Shown: positions 1 through 8,130 of the stretch, in pieces | Numbering within the stretch: the first letter of the stretch is position 1 | How the letters are laid out: the number at the start of each line of letters is the position of its first letter | NCBI GenBank assembly: GCA_037481935.1 | Contig: JBBFKQ010000003.1 | Span: forward strand, 140,291 to 204,290 | DNA length: 64,000 nucleotides | Direction of reading: 5' to 3' | From: Aquificaceae bacterium | Lineage (GTDB): Bacteria; Aquificota; Aquificia; Aquificales; Aquificaceae | The notes under the pieces: model-generated | What the model saw: the letters and a program-made list of their open reading frames with translations, nothing else | Database searches by the model: none | What the model was told of the DNA's origin: nothing | Translations under genes and position numbers: made by a program

Positions 1-111
1 TTTGAGAAAAGACTTACCTTCAAAGAGTTTCAAAAACTGTTTGGGGTGCTTTTCTCTAGAGAGGGGCCACAATCTTGTTCCACTACCCCCTGCAAGTATA
101 AGCACCTTCAT
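1..111 (-). CDS. manC: Mannose-1-phosphate guanylyltransferase, N-terminal fragment (cut by window edge)
   Basis: Only the first 37 codons are present; the gene runs off the left edge. They contain the nucleotidyltransferase signature [14 protein letters not shown] at residues 6-19, typical of enzymes that make GDP-mannose (or similar NDP-sugars) from sugar-1-phosphate for surface polysaccharide. The order GTRLWPLSR followed by KHPKQF fits the ManC/CpsB family better than glucose-1-phosphate thymidylyltransferases. The ATG overlaps the TGA of the preceding gene by 4 bp, so it is translationally coupled to the three unrecognised genes upstream. The C-terminal isomerase domain, if there is one, cannot be seen. 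Confidence 0.85.
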   Translation of the reverse strand, partial: MKVLILAGGSGTRLWPLSREKHPKQFLKLFEGKSFLK

Positions 112-497
112 AGTCCTACCTCCTTCAGGCTATTTCTGAAAATAAAAAGCCTTTCTAGACTGCCACATTTGTTTCCTTTCACAACATCGTAGTTCATAAG
201 AAAAAAACTCCTCAGACCATAACCATATAAGTTTTTTATGTATTCTAGTCTATTTATGGAATCCATATTATCTACAATTACATCTGCACGCTCGTTGTTT
301 GGCATGTAGTGAGCAGAATGAATAGGTTTGCCGTATTTGCTGAAAAACTGGCAGTTTTTGAGTATTCTCTGAGGGTTGCTGTATCCGCTGTTTTCAGACA
401 TCTTTAAGTCAAACTTTCTCTGGAAGGACACTGCATTGCCGACATTTATGACTGGCTCAAAGAACCTGATAAAGTTCATACCCTCCTTAAATTCCAC
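108..497 (-). CDS. Unrecognised 129-residue protein upstream of manC
   Basis: I do not recognise the family. The start is taken as a GTG because a GGAGG lies 7 bases before it; an internal ATG at residue 7 has no better site. The protein is soluble, basic and aromatic-rich, with no membrane segment or evident catalytic motif. It follows the 234-residue gene by only 3 bp and overlaps manC by 4 bp, so all are probably one transcript. Association with a sugar-nucleotide gene suggests, but does not show, a role in a surface structure. Confidence 0.6.
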   Translation of the reverse strand: MEFKEGMNFIRFFEPVINVGNAVSFQRKFDLKMSENSGYSNPQRILKNCQFFSKYGKPIHSAHYMPNNERADVIVDNMDSINRLEYIKNLYGYGLRSFFLMNYDVVKGNKCGSLERLFIFRNSLKEVGL

Positions 498-500
498 TAG

Positions 501-1205
501 TCATCCTCCAAAACAAACTCCGTAATCTGCGTCAAGCTTACTATTCCTTATGAGCTCTACAGCCATAAGGAGATCTTCTTGTAGTCTTGAATAATAAGCT
601 TCATTGAGCTGATTGATGCTATCGGTGTAGGATGGTTTGTGCTCGCAGTTAGAGCTAAGCCTACAGGCGGTATAAGTGGACTGCTCTGTAGTCAGGGCTA
701 TGTATCCCTTTGTCCTTACCTGAGACTTCAGGATAGATAGCGCTTCCTGAAGGTTTTGAAGAAAAGTTTCAGATATGTAGTATTCTCCAAGAATGGCTGG
801 TCCAAGCTCTGGATTCTGTCCATCGTAGTTTTCCCATATTTCGAGCATGAGACTGTAGCCTCTCTGAAGTGCCTGCAGGATTTTTTCGCTAATATAAAGG
901 GCATTGCCCTCAAGTCTAGTCTTTGTGAGGGATAGAACAATCACCTTTTCACAGTTCTCCTTCAACCTCCATTCAAACACTGGTGGTATAATCCTTATCT
1001 TGGAGAGGTAATAAACAAGGGGTAGCAGACGTTTATCCTGCATGCGGAAATTCCTTCCATAGTCCATCAGAAAAGTATTTATGTCCTCCTCCGGTCTGCG
1101 TATAAACCTCAGGGTGCTACCTGCACCTATAACAATATATGGTCTATCGTAAAATGTATCCTCACATACATTATTGGAAAGCCTAAGACTTCCCCTTATG
1201 GACAC
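501..1205 (-). CDS. Unrecognised 234-residue protein
   Basis: No family is recognised. Translation probably begins at a GTG that overlaps the 3' end of the upstream gene by 10 bp, with a modest AAGGAA about 10 bases upstream. The protein has no signal peptide or clear membrane helix and contains several cysteines (NVCED, RLSSNCEHKP, YGVCFGG at the C-terminus). In frame, the reading frame is open only about 11 codons upstream of the GTG, so it could also be the continuation of the upstream gene after a frameshift; a check against relatives would decide. Confidence 0.55.
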   Translation of the reverse strand: MSIRGSLRLSNNVCEDTFYDRPYIVIGAGSTLRFIRRPEEDINTFLMDYGRNFRMQDKRLLPLVYYLSKIRIIPPVFEWRLKENCEKVIVLSLTKTRLEGNALYISEKILQALQRGYSLMLEIWENYDGQNPELGPAILGEYYISETFLQNLQEALSILKSQVRTKGYIALTTEQSTYTACRLSSNCEHKPSYTDSINQLNEAYYSRLQEDLLMAVELIRNSKLDADYGVCFGG

Positions 1206-1552
1206 TTTTGCAAAGTTCCTTCCACTTTGTCATCACTGAGAAAGTTTATATCCCTGAAGCTGTATTCCGCCACTCTGTAGCCAGCTGAAATTTCCCTGTC
1301 CTCCTCACTAATTTCCCTTTTCCGCTGATTCTTACCCTGCCACCTATTTATATAGGGAACTCCTGCTTTGGCTTTTTGCCTTGCAGGATTTACCAAATCA
1401 ACGTTGATATTCACCAATCCTTCAGATGCGGAAGGAGCCTGATTACTTGTATTATTACCGAAAACATGTTCTTTGCCTAGCGGTCTTTGAAGCAAGCCAA
1501 GTGCAAGGACAAACCATACACCTGCAAGTATAAAGCTGAGAATACGGAGCAT
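1196..1552 (-). CDS. Unrecognised 118-residue membrane-anchored protein
   Basis: Residues 1-22 form one strongly hydrophobic helix (ILSFILAGVWFVLALGLL) after a short basic start, which looks like a signal anchor; the rest is polar, with a basic region around residues 65-85 and a C-terminal CP. No family is recognised. It is the first gene of the leftward operon that leads to manC. The 99 bp to the divergent gene at 1652 must hold promoters for both directions. An ATATTATA stretch lies just before 1652 on the plus strand. Confidence 0.55.
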   Translation of the reverse strand: MLRILSFILAGVWFVLALGLLQRPLGKEHVFGNNTSNQAPSASEGLVNINVDLVNPARQKAKAGVPYINRWQGKNQRKREISEEDREISAGYRVAEYSFRDINFLSDDKVEGTLQKCP

Positions 1553-1651
1553 TATGTGATTATAGCACGGACTTAAAGTGAGCCAAACTTTGCTCCAAGC
1601 CAGTCTGACTATAATCTTTCATTCTCAGTCTGCTTAGATTATATTATACCT

Positions 1652-2530
1652 ATGCTGGAAATAAAGGAAAGAGACCCTCTGAGCAATCTTTTTCTTGAGG
1701 TGCTGGACGACCCCTCAAAAAAGGAAATGGTCTTTTACATCATGTGCTATTCACAAATCGTAAGGAGGGAGGGAAATCCATATGTGGAGCTTGAGAAGTT
1801 CCTCTCCTGTGCCTACAGAAACTTCCGGAGCGCAAGGAATTACTGGAAGGATGTGCTTGTGGAGATGAACCTCTTTGTCATATCTGACCTGTATGGAAAT
1901 CTTTACATGGGCAAGGACATATACAGGGTAGAAGAAGGTGGCATATACCTTATAACTATAAGAAGCGAATACCTCAACCTCTTTGATAACATAAGCCAGA
2001 AGGCTCTCAGGCTCTGGAACATACTCAGCAGAACAGTGCTTTATAGAAAGCATGTGACCGCTCAGGATGCTGTAATCATCTCAACCTTGATGTTCAACGA
2101 GGGTCTTTACGATGAGTTAAAGAATTACTGTGAAGTCTGTATTGAAAGATATCCAAGCGAGAAGAAATATTTTAGAATGCTTGACAGGCTTGCAAGTGTG
2201 TATTCAGGTGAGAGAAAGGATTTGATAAGGGAAATAAGAGAGGTCCTTCAGGAGGCTCAAGCCCTGGGAGATGTTTACTATGGGCTTAACCTTTTCAAGC
2301 TGAGAAAAGACCTGGAGGCCCTGCTCAGAAGGGTGGAGGCAGGGAAGAGTATAAGCCTACTGAAGATAGAGTTTATAAACCAGAAAAGGAAAGGGGGAAG
2401 CTGGCTAAGAAGATTCCTTAAGAGGTTTAAGGATGTGATAGATAAAATATTTAGAAGGGACAATAACCTCCACCTATTTGAGGGGGCTTTATGTTCAAAG
2501 AATTTTCAGACCCCATACATCAACTCATAA
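1652..2530 (+). CDS. Unrecognised 292-residue alpha-helical protein
   Basis: No family is recognised. The protein is soluble and mostly helical, with a repeat-like central part (about residues 130-210, phrases such as NEGLYDELKNYCEVCIERYP) that resembles TPR-type helical hairpins, and a very basic segment near residues 240-265. Its last 40 bp overlap the start of the HD-domain gene, an unusually long overlap for this genome, so the C-terminal tail may be poorly conserved. It heads a three-gene operon with the HD phosphohydrolase and the transglutaminase-like protein. Confidence 0.6.
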   Translation: MLEIKERDPLSNLFLEVLDDPSKKEMVFYIMCYSQIVRREGNPYVELEKFLSCAYRNFRSARNYWKDVLVEMNLFVISDLYGNLYMGKDIYRVEEGGIYLITIRSEYLNLFDNISQKALRLWNILSRTVLYRKHVTAQDAVIISTLMFNEGLYDELKNYCEVCIERYPSEKKYFRMLDRLASVYSGERKDLIREIREVLQEAQALGDVYYGLNLFKLRKDLEALLRRVEAGKSISLLKIEFINQKRKGGSWLRRFLKRFKDVIDKIFRRDNNLHLFEGALCSKNFQTPYINS

Positions 2531-3600
2531 AGGCCTACGACTGTGAACTGAAGGTTATAGACAGTTTTCCCCTTCAGAGACTCAGGTTCATAAATCAGCT
2601 TGGCATAGCTTACCTGGTCTTTCCCTCTGCCCAGCACAGTCGGTTTGAACACTCCCTCGGAACTATGGAGCTCGCAGGGCGCATATTTGAAAGTCTGGGG
2701 CTCAGGGACAAAAGGCTATATCAGCTTGTCAGGCTTGCCGGTCTCCTGCATGACGTGGGGCACACGCCCTTTTCCCATACAACAGAGGTCCTTCTTGGAG
2801 ACAAAAGCCATGAGTCCATAGGGGAAAGGGTGGTCTATGAGGAGGGAATACTGGATACACTCAGAAATTGTGGATATTCTTATGAAGATATAGAGCTTAT
2901 TGTAGAGCTTGCCTTTAAGAAAGGAGGAAATCTGCCAAAGATAATCACCGGAGAGTTTGGGGCAGACAGAATGGATTATCTCAGAAGAGATGCCTACTTC
3001 TGCGGGACTTCATACGGCTTTTTTGACTACAGCAGGCTTTTAGAAAATATGGTGCTGGTGGATGGCAGAAAATGTGTTCACATAAGCGCCCTAAGGTCTC
3101 TGGAGAGTTTTATACTTGGAAGGTATTTTATGTATTCCCAGGTCTACTTTCACAAGGTGGTGCGTATACTCAACATACACTTAGAGGAGGTGGTGCAGGA
3201 CTTTCTGGAAAGGGGGCTTTTGAGCCGGGAGGATTTTTACAGGAAAACTGACCAGCACATTCTCCATTTGATGATAGACAGACAGGGAGAGGAAAAGGTG
3301 AGGAGGGTGCTGGGAAGGGAGCATTTCAGGCAGGTCTTTTCCACTTCATCAAAGGGTATGTTTGAATTTGTCAGAGATAGAATTCTTGAGAAGTATGAGG
3401 AAAGCCTTTTCAGGTTTGACCGCGTGAGCAAAAGGGTGCTGGATGAGGACATACCTATATGGGACGGGCATGACATGCTCAGCCTGAAGGAGGAGTCTTA
3501 TCTTGTGGCCTCCCTCAGGGATATAGAGGTTTACAGGATATACGCACATCCCGAGCACAGGGACGAGGTAAGGGAATATGTTCGCAAGGTATCTAAGTAA
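2491..3600 (+). CDS. HD-superfamily phosphohydrolase (COG1078 type)
   Basis: This 369-residue protein has the arrangement of dNTP triphosphohydrolase-like HD enzymes: QHSRFEHSLG at residues 48-57, then the metal-binding LLHDVGHTPFSHT with H87-D88, and GEFGADRMDYLRRD further on, which supplies the last metal aspartate. The family hydrolyses nucleotides or (d)NTPs in the cytoplasm; the substrate cannot be told from sequence. The ATG has a GGGGG about 5 bases upstream. The gene is overlapped at both ends (40 bp upstream, 23 bp downstream), so it is clearly within an operon. Confidence 0.85.
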   Translation: MFKEFSDPIHQLIKAYDCELKVIDSFPLQRLRFINQLGIAYLVFPSAQHSRFEHSLGTMELAGRIFESLGLRDKRLYQLVRLAGLLHDVGHTPFSHTTEVLLGDKSHESIGERVVYEEGILDTLRNCGYSYEDIELIVELAFKKGGNLPKIITGEFGADRMDYLRRDAYFCGTSYGFFDYSRLLENMVLVDGRKCVHISALRSLESFILGRYFMYSQVYFHKVVRILNIHLEEVVQDFLERGLLSREDFYRKTDQHILHLMIDRQGEEKVRRVLGREHFRQVFSTSSKGMFEFVRDRILEKYEESLFRFDRVSKRVLDEDIPIWDGHDMLSLKEESYLVASLRDIEVYRIYAHPEHRDEVREYVRKVSK

Positions 3601-5503
3601 TTCACGCCTGACCACCATAATGCTGGTTCGTCTCACTACCCTTGTAGGTATACTTTCCCTGTGGAATGTATCAGAGCCATTTTACCTTTTTGTTTTCTCA
3701 CTCCTGTATCTTCTCGGTGTTCCCATGGACATAAAGGGTGTGTATCCTGTAAGAAGGCTTTTCCTGAACTTTCTTGGTATAGCTCTCAGCCTTTATTTCC
3801 TCTCTTCTCTCAGCCTTGAGGACCTTCTCAGACCCTTTTCCCACGTGGTTCTTCTGCTTATCTCCATAAAAAGTCTGGAGGAGAAAAAGCCAAGAGACCT
3901 GTATCAGATGCTTCTTCTCAGCCTTTTTGCAGTGTCCATATCCACAGCCTACAACCTGAGCCTGAGTTTCCTTCTTGTCTTTCTTCTCCATAGCCTTCTC
4001 GGTGTTTCTTCTCTTATCTTCCTCAACCTCTACAGAACTGCTGGAGAGAAAAGGTTTGACCTTAATATTTACAGGTATTTTGTCGTATCAGGAGTATCCC
4101 TTTTCTTTATGGTCGCCCTTTTCACCCTCCCCTTCTTCTTTCTGCTTCCGAGAACTCAGGCTCCTCTTTTTGACCTTTTCTCCAGAGGCAGTGGTCTCAA
4201 AACTGGTCTTGCCGAGAGCGTAAGCCTCGGGAAGGTAGGGGAGATACAGGAGGACAACACAGTTGTCCTGAGGGCATACGGGCTCCCTCAGCACATGAAG
4301 GAGCCCTACTGGAGAGCTGTGGTCTTTGGGAGTTATGTCAAAGGCACATGGCTGAGGGTAAAGGAAGAGGCCTTTCAAATGCCTGCAGGAGGCGGAAACC
4401 TCCTTTACACCCTAGTGCTTGAACCCTCTTTTGACAACATGATACCAGCCCTTGATTATCCCTACAGAGTTCTCAGCGTAGAGGGTATGTCTTCCAACGC
4501 CTACATGACAACAGGAAACACCCTGCGCCTTGACAGGGAGATAAACAGAGCTATAAGGGTAAAGGTAAGTTCCTCAAACAGCCTATATCTTGAGGAAGAC
4601 CCCGGGGATTACCTGCAGGTGCCTCAGGATGTGAGCCCCAATCTGAAAAGGCTGGCAGAAGACTTGTCCAGAGATACGAAGAGCGACGCTGAAAAACTCA
4701 GAAGGGTAGTGGAGCATTTTTCAAAAGGCTACCAGTACAGCCTCAAGCTTGAAAAGTATGAGGGCGACCCACTTGACTACTTCCTCTTCGTATCAAGGAA
4801 GGGGAACTGCGAATACTATGCCAGTGCAACTGCACTACTCCTGAGGCTTATGGGAGTTCCTGCAAGGGTTGTGGGGGGCTACAGAGGTGCACTGTGGAAC
4901 CAGTATGGAGGTTATCACATAGTGACAAACTCCATGGCACACGTGTGGGTTGAGGCTTATGTAAACGGAAGATGGCTGAGGGTGGACACAACACCCTCTT
5001 ATACCTCACCCGCAGTCAGAAAAATCTCATCCCTTGCCCTCATAAGGGATTCCATAGTGAGCTTCTGGTATTCAAACATAGTGGGCTATTCCTCACAGAA
5101 ACAGATAAGGCTTTTCAAAGGCATAGGAGAAGGCATAAAGGCAGAGTTCAGCATAAGCAACCTCAGAAAAAGGTTCTTTGAGTTAACTCAGCTTATCTTT
5201 CTGGCTCTTACCTTCTATCTTGCCTTCTACCTCTTTCAGAGGTCCAAGAAAACGCCTGAAAACCTTTATCGCAGAACAAGGGAACTTCTTCACAGAGAGG
5301 GAATAGTGGGGGAAGATGCTCTACCCGAAGATATCATATCCGCCTGCAGAGATACAGAGTTGCACAGGTATGTGAAGTTCATAATCTCCATCTACCAGAG
5401 GCACAGATATTCTCCCTACAGGGTTTATCCCGATGAGATAGAGGAAGGCTACAGGACCCTGAAAAGGCTGAAAGAACTCATCCGTAATTCTCGTCACTCC
5501 TGA
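3578..5503 (+). CDS. TgpA-type membrane transglutaminase-like protein
   Basis: At 641 residues this matches the DUF3488/transglutaminase-core family. The first 190 residues hold about six membrane helices, a large extracytoplasmic domain follows, and a last helix lies near residues 540-560. The transglutaminase/cysteine-protease triad is intact: C411 in [11 protein letters not shown]455 in MAHVWVE and D470 in RVDTTPS. The family's physiological substrate is mostly unknown. In many genomes these genes follow a DUF58/MoxR pair, which is absent here. The ATG sits inside the HD gene with AAGGGAA just upstream. The 3' end overlaps queF on the other strand by 26 bp. Confidence 0.85.
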   Translation: MFARYLSNSRLTTIMLVRLTTLVGILSLWNVSEPFYLFVFSLLYLLGVPMDIKGVYPVRRLFLNFLGIALSLYFLSSLSLEDLLRPFSHVVLLLISIKSLEEKKPRDLYQMLLLSLFAVSISTAYNLSLSFLLVFLLHSLLGVSSLIFLNLYRTAGEKRFDLNIYRYFVVSGVSLFFMVALFTLPFFFLLPRTQAPLFDLFSRGSGLKTGLAESVSLGKVGEIQEDNTVVLRAYGLPQHMKEPYWRAVVFGSYVKGTWLRVKEEAFQMPAGGGNLLYTLVLEPSFDNMIPALDYPYRVLSVEGMSSNAYMTTGNTLRLDREINRAIRVKVSSSNSLYLEEDPGDYLQVPQDVSPNLKRLAEDLSRDTKSDAEKLRRVVEHFSKGYQYSLKLEKYEGDPLDYFLFVSRKGNCEYYASATALLLRLMGVPARVVGGYRGALWNQYGGYHIVTNSMAHVWVEAYVNGRWLRVDTTPSYTSPAVRKISSLALIRDSIVSFWYSNIVGYSSQKQIRLFKGIGEGIKAEFSISNLRKRFFELTQLIFLALTFYLAFYLFQRSKKTPENLYRRTRELLHREGIVGEDALPEDIISACRDTELHRYVKFIISIYQRHRYSPYRVYPDEIEEGYRTLKRLKELIRNSRHS

Positions 5504-5858
5504 CCTTTATGACCGTGTGCACGTTCCCTCTTGGGTTGAAATCCCCAATAACCTCAAGAAATCTGGGTTTGAGAGTTTCCTGAAGGGCTGTGTATATTTC
5601 ATTGGTCGCCTGCTCATGGGAGATGTAGCGGTTTCTGAACTTGTTGAGCCAGAGCTTTAGAGACCTGAGCTCCACGATGTATTTATCCGGTATGTATCTT
5701 ATCCTTATGGTGGCATAGTCGGGATAACCTGAGCGTGGGCAGAGGCATGAGAATTCAGGGAAGGTTATTTCAATCATGTAGTTCCTTTCAGGCGTAGGGT
5801 TTTCCCAGGGTTCAAGCTGGGCCTCTTCTATGGCAATCTCTCCGTATTTTCTCTCCAT
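5478..5858 (-). CDS. queF: NADPH-dependent 7-cyano-7-deazaguanine reductase
   Basis: QueF reduces preQ0 to preQ1 in the queuosine pathway for tRNA modification. At 126 residues it is the short, unimodular (YkvM-like) type. The nucleophilic cysteine is C40 in [12 protein letters not shown] and the proton-relay aspartate is D47; the [14 protein letters not shown] segment is the NADPH-binding QueF motif. It is the last gene of a leftward operon after the GT39 gene, 41 bp downstream of it, and converges on the transglutaminase gene. No preQ1 riboswitch is visible upstream. Confidence 0.93.
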   Translation of the reverse strand: MERKYGEIAIEEAQLEPWENPTPERNYMIEITFPEFSCLCPRSGYPDYATIRIRYIPDKYIVELRSLKLWLNKFRNRYISHEQATNEIYTALQETLKPRFLEVIGDFNPRGNVHTVIKVRSDENYG

Positions 5859-5899
5859 AGGCTTCTATTTTAGGCTCTGTATGAAATAAATTCAATCCT

Positions 5900-7153
5900 C
5901 TAAGGGCACATGAGTAGAACATAAACCCCATCAAACTCTCTTCCTTTTAACACGGGTCTGCACTGACTGAGCTCATCCATGTATTTTTCCCTTGTTATTA
6001 CCATCCCCCTTGCCTGCAGTGGCTCTTCCAGCCCTTTTATGCACTTACCCGAGTAAAAAACAAGGGCAGAATCCTCAGCCCTGTAAAAGTGGAGAAGACC
6101 ATGGTAGGACTTAAGCACCGGATAGGCTTTTGGTGCGAACCTTTCCCTTTCGTAGAGATAGAGGGGTGGCATGAGAAGAAGCAGGGCTACGAGGGACAGT
6201 CCTGTTATAACCTTCATGTATCTTTCGCTTACCACATGAGCCAGCATGATTGCAAGGGGCGGGTAGGAAAGAAGTATGTAGTGATGAAGCTTGTTTCTGG
6301 CAAGGCTGAAAAACACCAGGACGAAGGAAAACCAGAGCAGAAGGGGGATCCAATCTCTCCTGAAGCTTTTTATAAGTTTTGGATACAGGGGTATATACCA
6401 GAGGGTTGCCACCGCAATAACAACAAGATAGTAGTAGAAGGGTGCGGGATGCGTTGACCTCTGCCCCGTGTATCTCATAAAGTTTTCGTATACAAAAAAT
6501 CTGTAGAAATACTCGTATCCATGCTGGGCAACCATGAAAACATACCAGGAGGAACCAAGCAGGAGAAAGATGGCTACGCCAACTGGACTGAGAAAGTTGA
6601 AACTTCTTCTCCAGAGAAAGTATATGCCCAGGGCAAGCACTACCCCCACAGGACCCTTTGTAAGGAAGGCAAGGGCAAGGGCAATCCATCCCAGAGTGAA
6701 CCTTCTCTTCAAGAAGGCATAGAGCCCTTGCATGGCAAAGAAGGTGTTGAGCATCTCTGGCACAAAGGCCCTTGACTCAAGCCACATGTGAGGGAAGGTA
6801 GCAAGAATAAGGGCACTTTTGAGGGCTATGTCTCTTGAAAAGAACTCAAGAGCTATCCTGTAAGTAAGGAATACAACACCAATCGCAGAAAGACCTGAGA
6901 CCAGCCTTGCAGAAAACTCATTAAGGCCAAAAAGGTATGAGCTAAGAATCGCCATCCAGTAGAGCATAGGTGGTTTTTCAAAGCGGGGCTGGCAGTTATA
7001 CATGGGGGACAGAAGGTCTCCACTTTTCAGCATATTCTGGACTGCATCTGCATTTCTTCCTTCGTCAATAGAAGTAAAAGAGAGTATCCAGTTTCCTACT
7101 ATGAAAAATACGAGCGAAAGGATTAAAACATGACGCAAACCATAAGGAAACAT
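5900..7153 (-). CDS. GT39-type (ArnT/PMT-like) membrane glycosyltransferase
   Basis: This 417-residue integral membrane protein has roughly ten hydrophobic helices and the N-terminal loop motif SIDEGRNADAVQNM, with the acidic pair after the first helix that is catalytic in the PMT/ArnT/GT39 family. These enzymes transfer a sugar from a polyprenyl-phosphate donor to lipid A, proteins or other acceptors on the outer face of the inner membrane. The start overlaps the PAP2 gene by 31 bp. The pairing with a PAP2 phosphatase suggests polyprenyl-linked sugar metabolism; the acceptor cannot be inferred. Confidence 0.8.
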   Translation of the reverse strand: MFPYGLRHVLILSLVFFIVGNWILSFTSIDEGRNADAVQNMLKSGDLLSPMYNCQPRFEKPPMLYWMAILSSYLFGLNEFSARLVSGLSAIGVVFLTYRIALEFFSRDIALKSALILATFPHMWLESRAFVPEMLNTFFAMQGLYAFLKRRFTLGWIALALAFLTKGPVGVVLALGIYFLWRRSFNFLSPVGVAIFLLLGSSWYVFMVAQHGYEYFYRFFVYENFMRYTGQRSTHPAPFYYYLVVIAVATLWYIPLYPKLIKSFRRDWIPLLLWFSFVLVFFSLARNKLHHYILLSYPPLAIMLAHVVSERYMKVITGLSLVALLLLMPPLYLYERERFAPKAYPVLKSYHGLLHFYRAEDSALVFYSGKCIKGLEEPLQARGMVITREKYMDELSQCRPVLKGREFDGVYVLLMCP

Positions 7154-7626
7154 AAGGCACCTATGGACCAGCCAGCGAGCACGTCCAGTGGAAAGTGAGC
7201 ACCCATGTAGACCCTGCCATAACCCACAAGAAGAGGGTAGGCAAACAGAAGGGGCTTTAACAGAAGGGGTGAACCCTTCAGGAGACAGAGGGCTACGGTT
7301 ATGGACATGGCCGAGTCCCCTGAGGGAAAAGATTTCAGCCTGAGCTTTTCAAGGAGGTATACATCTTCAAGAACCGCAGAGGGCCTCTTTGCCCTTACCG
7401 TATACTTGAGAGCCTTGACTATAAGAGCCTGAAGGAGCATGGCAAGGACATACTTCATAAACCTCGGGTCTCCAAGAATAAAAAGAAAAAGACCCACGGA
7501 AGCACCAAACCAGCCCTTACCGAGAAGGTAAAAGTATCTGTAAAAAACATCTAATAGTGGATGTCTGCTGTGGTTTATGATGTAGAAAAGCTGGTGATTG
7601 AAAGGGACCTTCTCTATGTTTATCAT
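7123..7626 (-). CDS. PAP2-family membrane phosphatase
   Basis: The 167-residue protein carries the three PAP2 motifs in order: KYTVRAKRPS (K-x6-RP), FPSGDSA (PSGH type, here with D in place of the usual H) and YGRVYMGAHFPLDVLAG (SR-x5-H-x3-D type). Five to six membrane helices are evident. The family dephosphorylates lipid phosphates such as undecaprenyl pyrophosphate or phosphatidylglycerophosphate. The ATG overlaps the stop of the upstream gene (ATGA). The PSGD variant is unusual and may lower or alter activity. Confidence 0.8.
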   Translation of the reverse strand: MINIEKVPFNHQLFYIINHSRHPLLDVFYRYFYLLGKGWFGASVGLFLFILGDPRFMKYVLAMLLQALIVKALKYTVRAKRPSAVLEDVYLLEKLRLKSFPSGDSAMSITVALCLLKGSPLLLKPLLFAYPLLVGYGRVYMGAHFPLDVLAGWSIGALCFLMVCVMF

Positions 7627-8048
7627 GTGTATCTGTAGACTATCCTGCCCCTTTGGACCTCTTCTGGCACAAGAACCACCTTCTGGTCGCTCATGAAGGA
7701 AACAAAGCCCTCTATGAGCCCTGCAAAGAAGTAGACCACAGGAGAATTGATAAGGTCCTCGCCCACAATTGCATCTGTGAATATATCCTCCTCTGCGATA
7801 ACTCTTCCCTCCTCTTTTCTCAAAGATTTTGAAAACCCAAGGTCTTCAAGTATTACACATGCGCGTCTCAGAGCCTCCTCCTTTGGCAGGTTCTCTGGAA
7901 AGTGTCCTATAAGACTTTCCAGTAGCTTTGGTCCTGCCTGTTTGCCCGCATCACGCATCACAGCCTTTGCACCTTTATCTCCAATAAGATTTTTTACACC
8001 CTCCGCCATATTGACTATGGCAAGAAGAAGAATATCTGCATCAATCAT
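7623..8048 (-). CDS. Unrecognised 141-residue soluble protein, possibly V4R-like
   Basis: I do not recognise this with certainty. It is a small acidic alpha/beta protein with an AKAVMRDAGKQAGPKL stretch and a later NSPVVYFFAGLIEGFVSF segment, a layout reminiscent of the V4R/hydrocarbon-binding fold. The start at 8048 is chosen because GGAGGG lies 8 bases upstream; an ATG ten codons earlier (8078) has a poorly spaced GGGAG. It is the first gene of the operon that continues with the PAP2 phosphatase, the GT39 protein and queF. Confidence 0.55.
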   Translation of the reverse strand: MIDADILLLAIVNMAEGVKNLIGDKGAKAVMRDAGKQAGPKLLESLIGHFPENLPKEEALRRACVILEDLGFSKSLRKEEGRVIAEEDIFTDAIVGEDLINSPVVYFFAGLIEGFVSFMSDQKVVLVPEEVQRGRIVYRYT

Positions 8049-8106
8049 TCCTTTACCCTCCTCTATTAATTGTAGCATGCTCCCTCTTTTTCTGTAGATT
8101 AGGGGT

Positions 8107-8125
8107 GCTTATAAAAGCTATAAGC
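8107..8125. repeat. Perfect inverted repeat between TatD fusion gene and next operon
   Basis: GCTTATA and TATAAGC flank a 5-base loop (AAAGC). It lies directly after the stop of the leftward TatD/radical SAM gene and about 80 bp before the next leftward gene. It is AT-rich and has no U-run on either side, so it is a weak terminator candidate at best; it could equally be an operator for the gene starting at 8048. Confidence 0.35.
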
Positions 8126-8130
8126 TTTGC

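Noticed and set aside
6111..6689. A 192-codon minus-strand open frame within the GT39 gene
   Set aside because: It is out of frame with a well-supported membrane glycosyltransferase and has no coding character.
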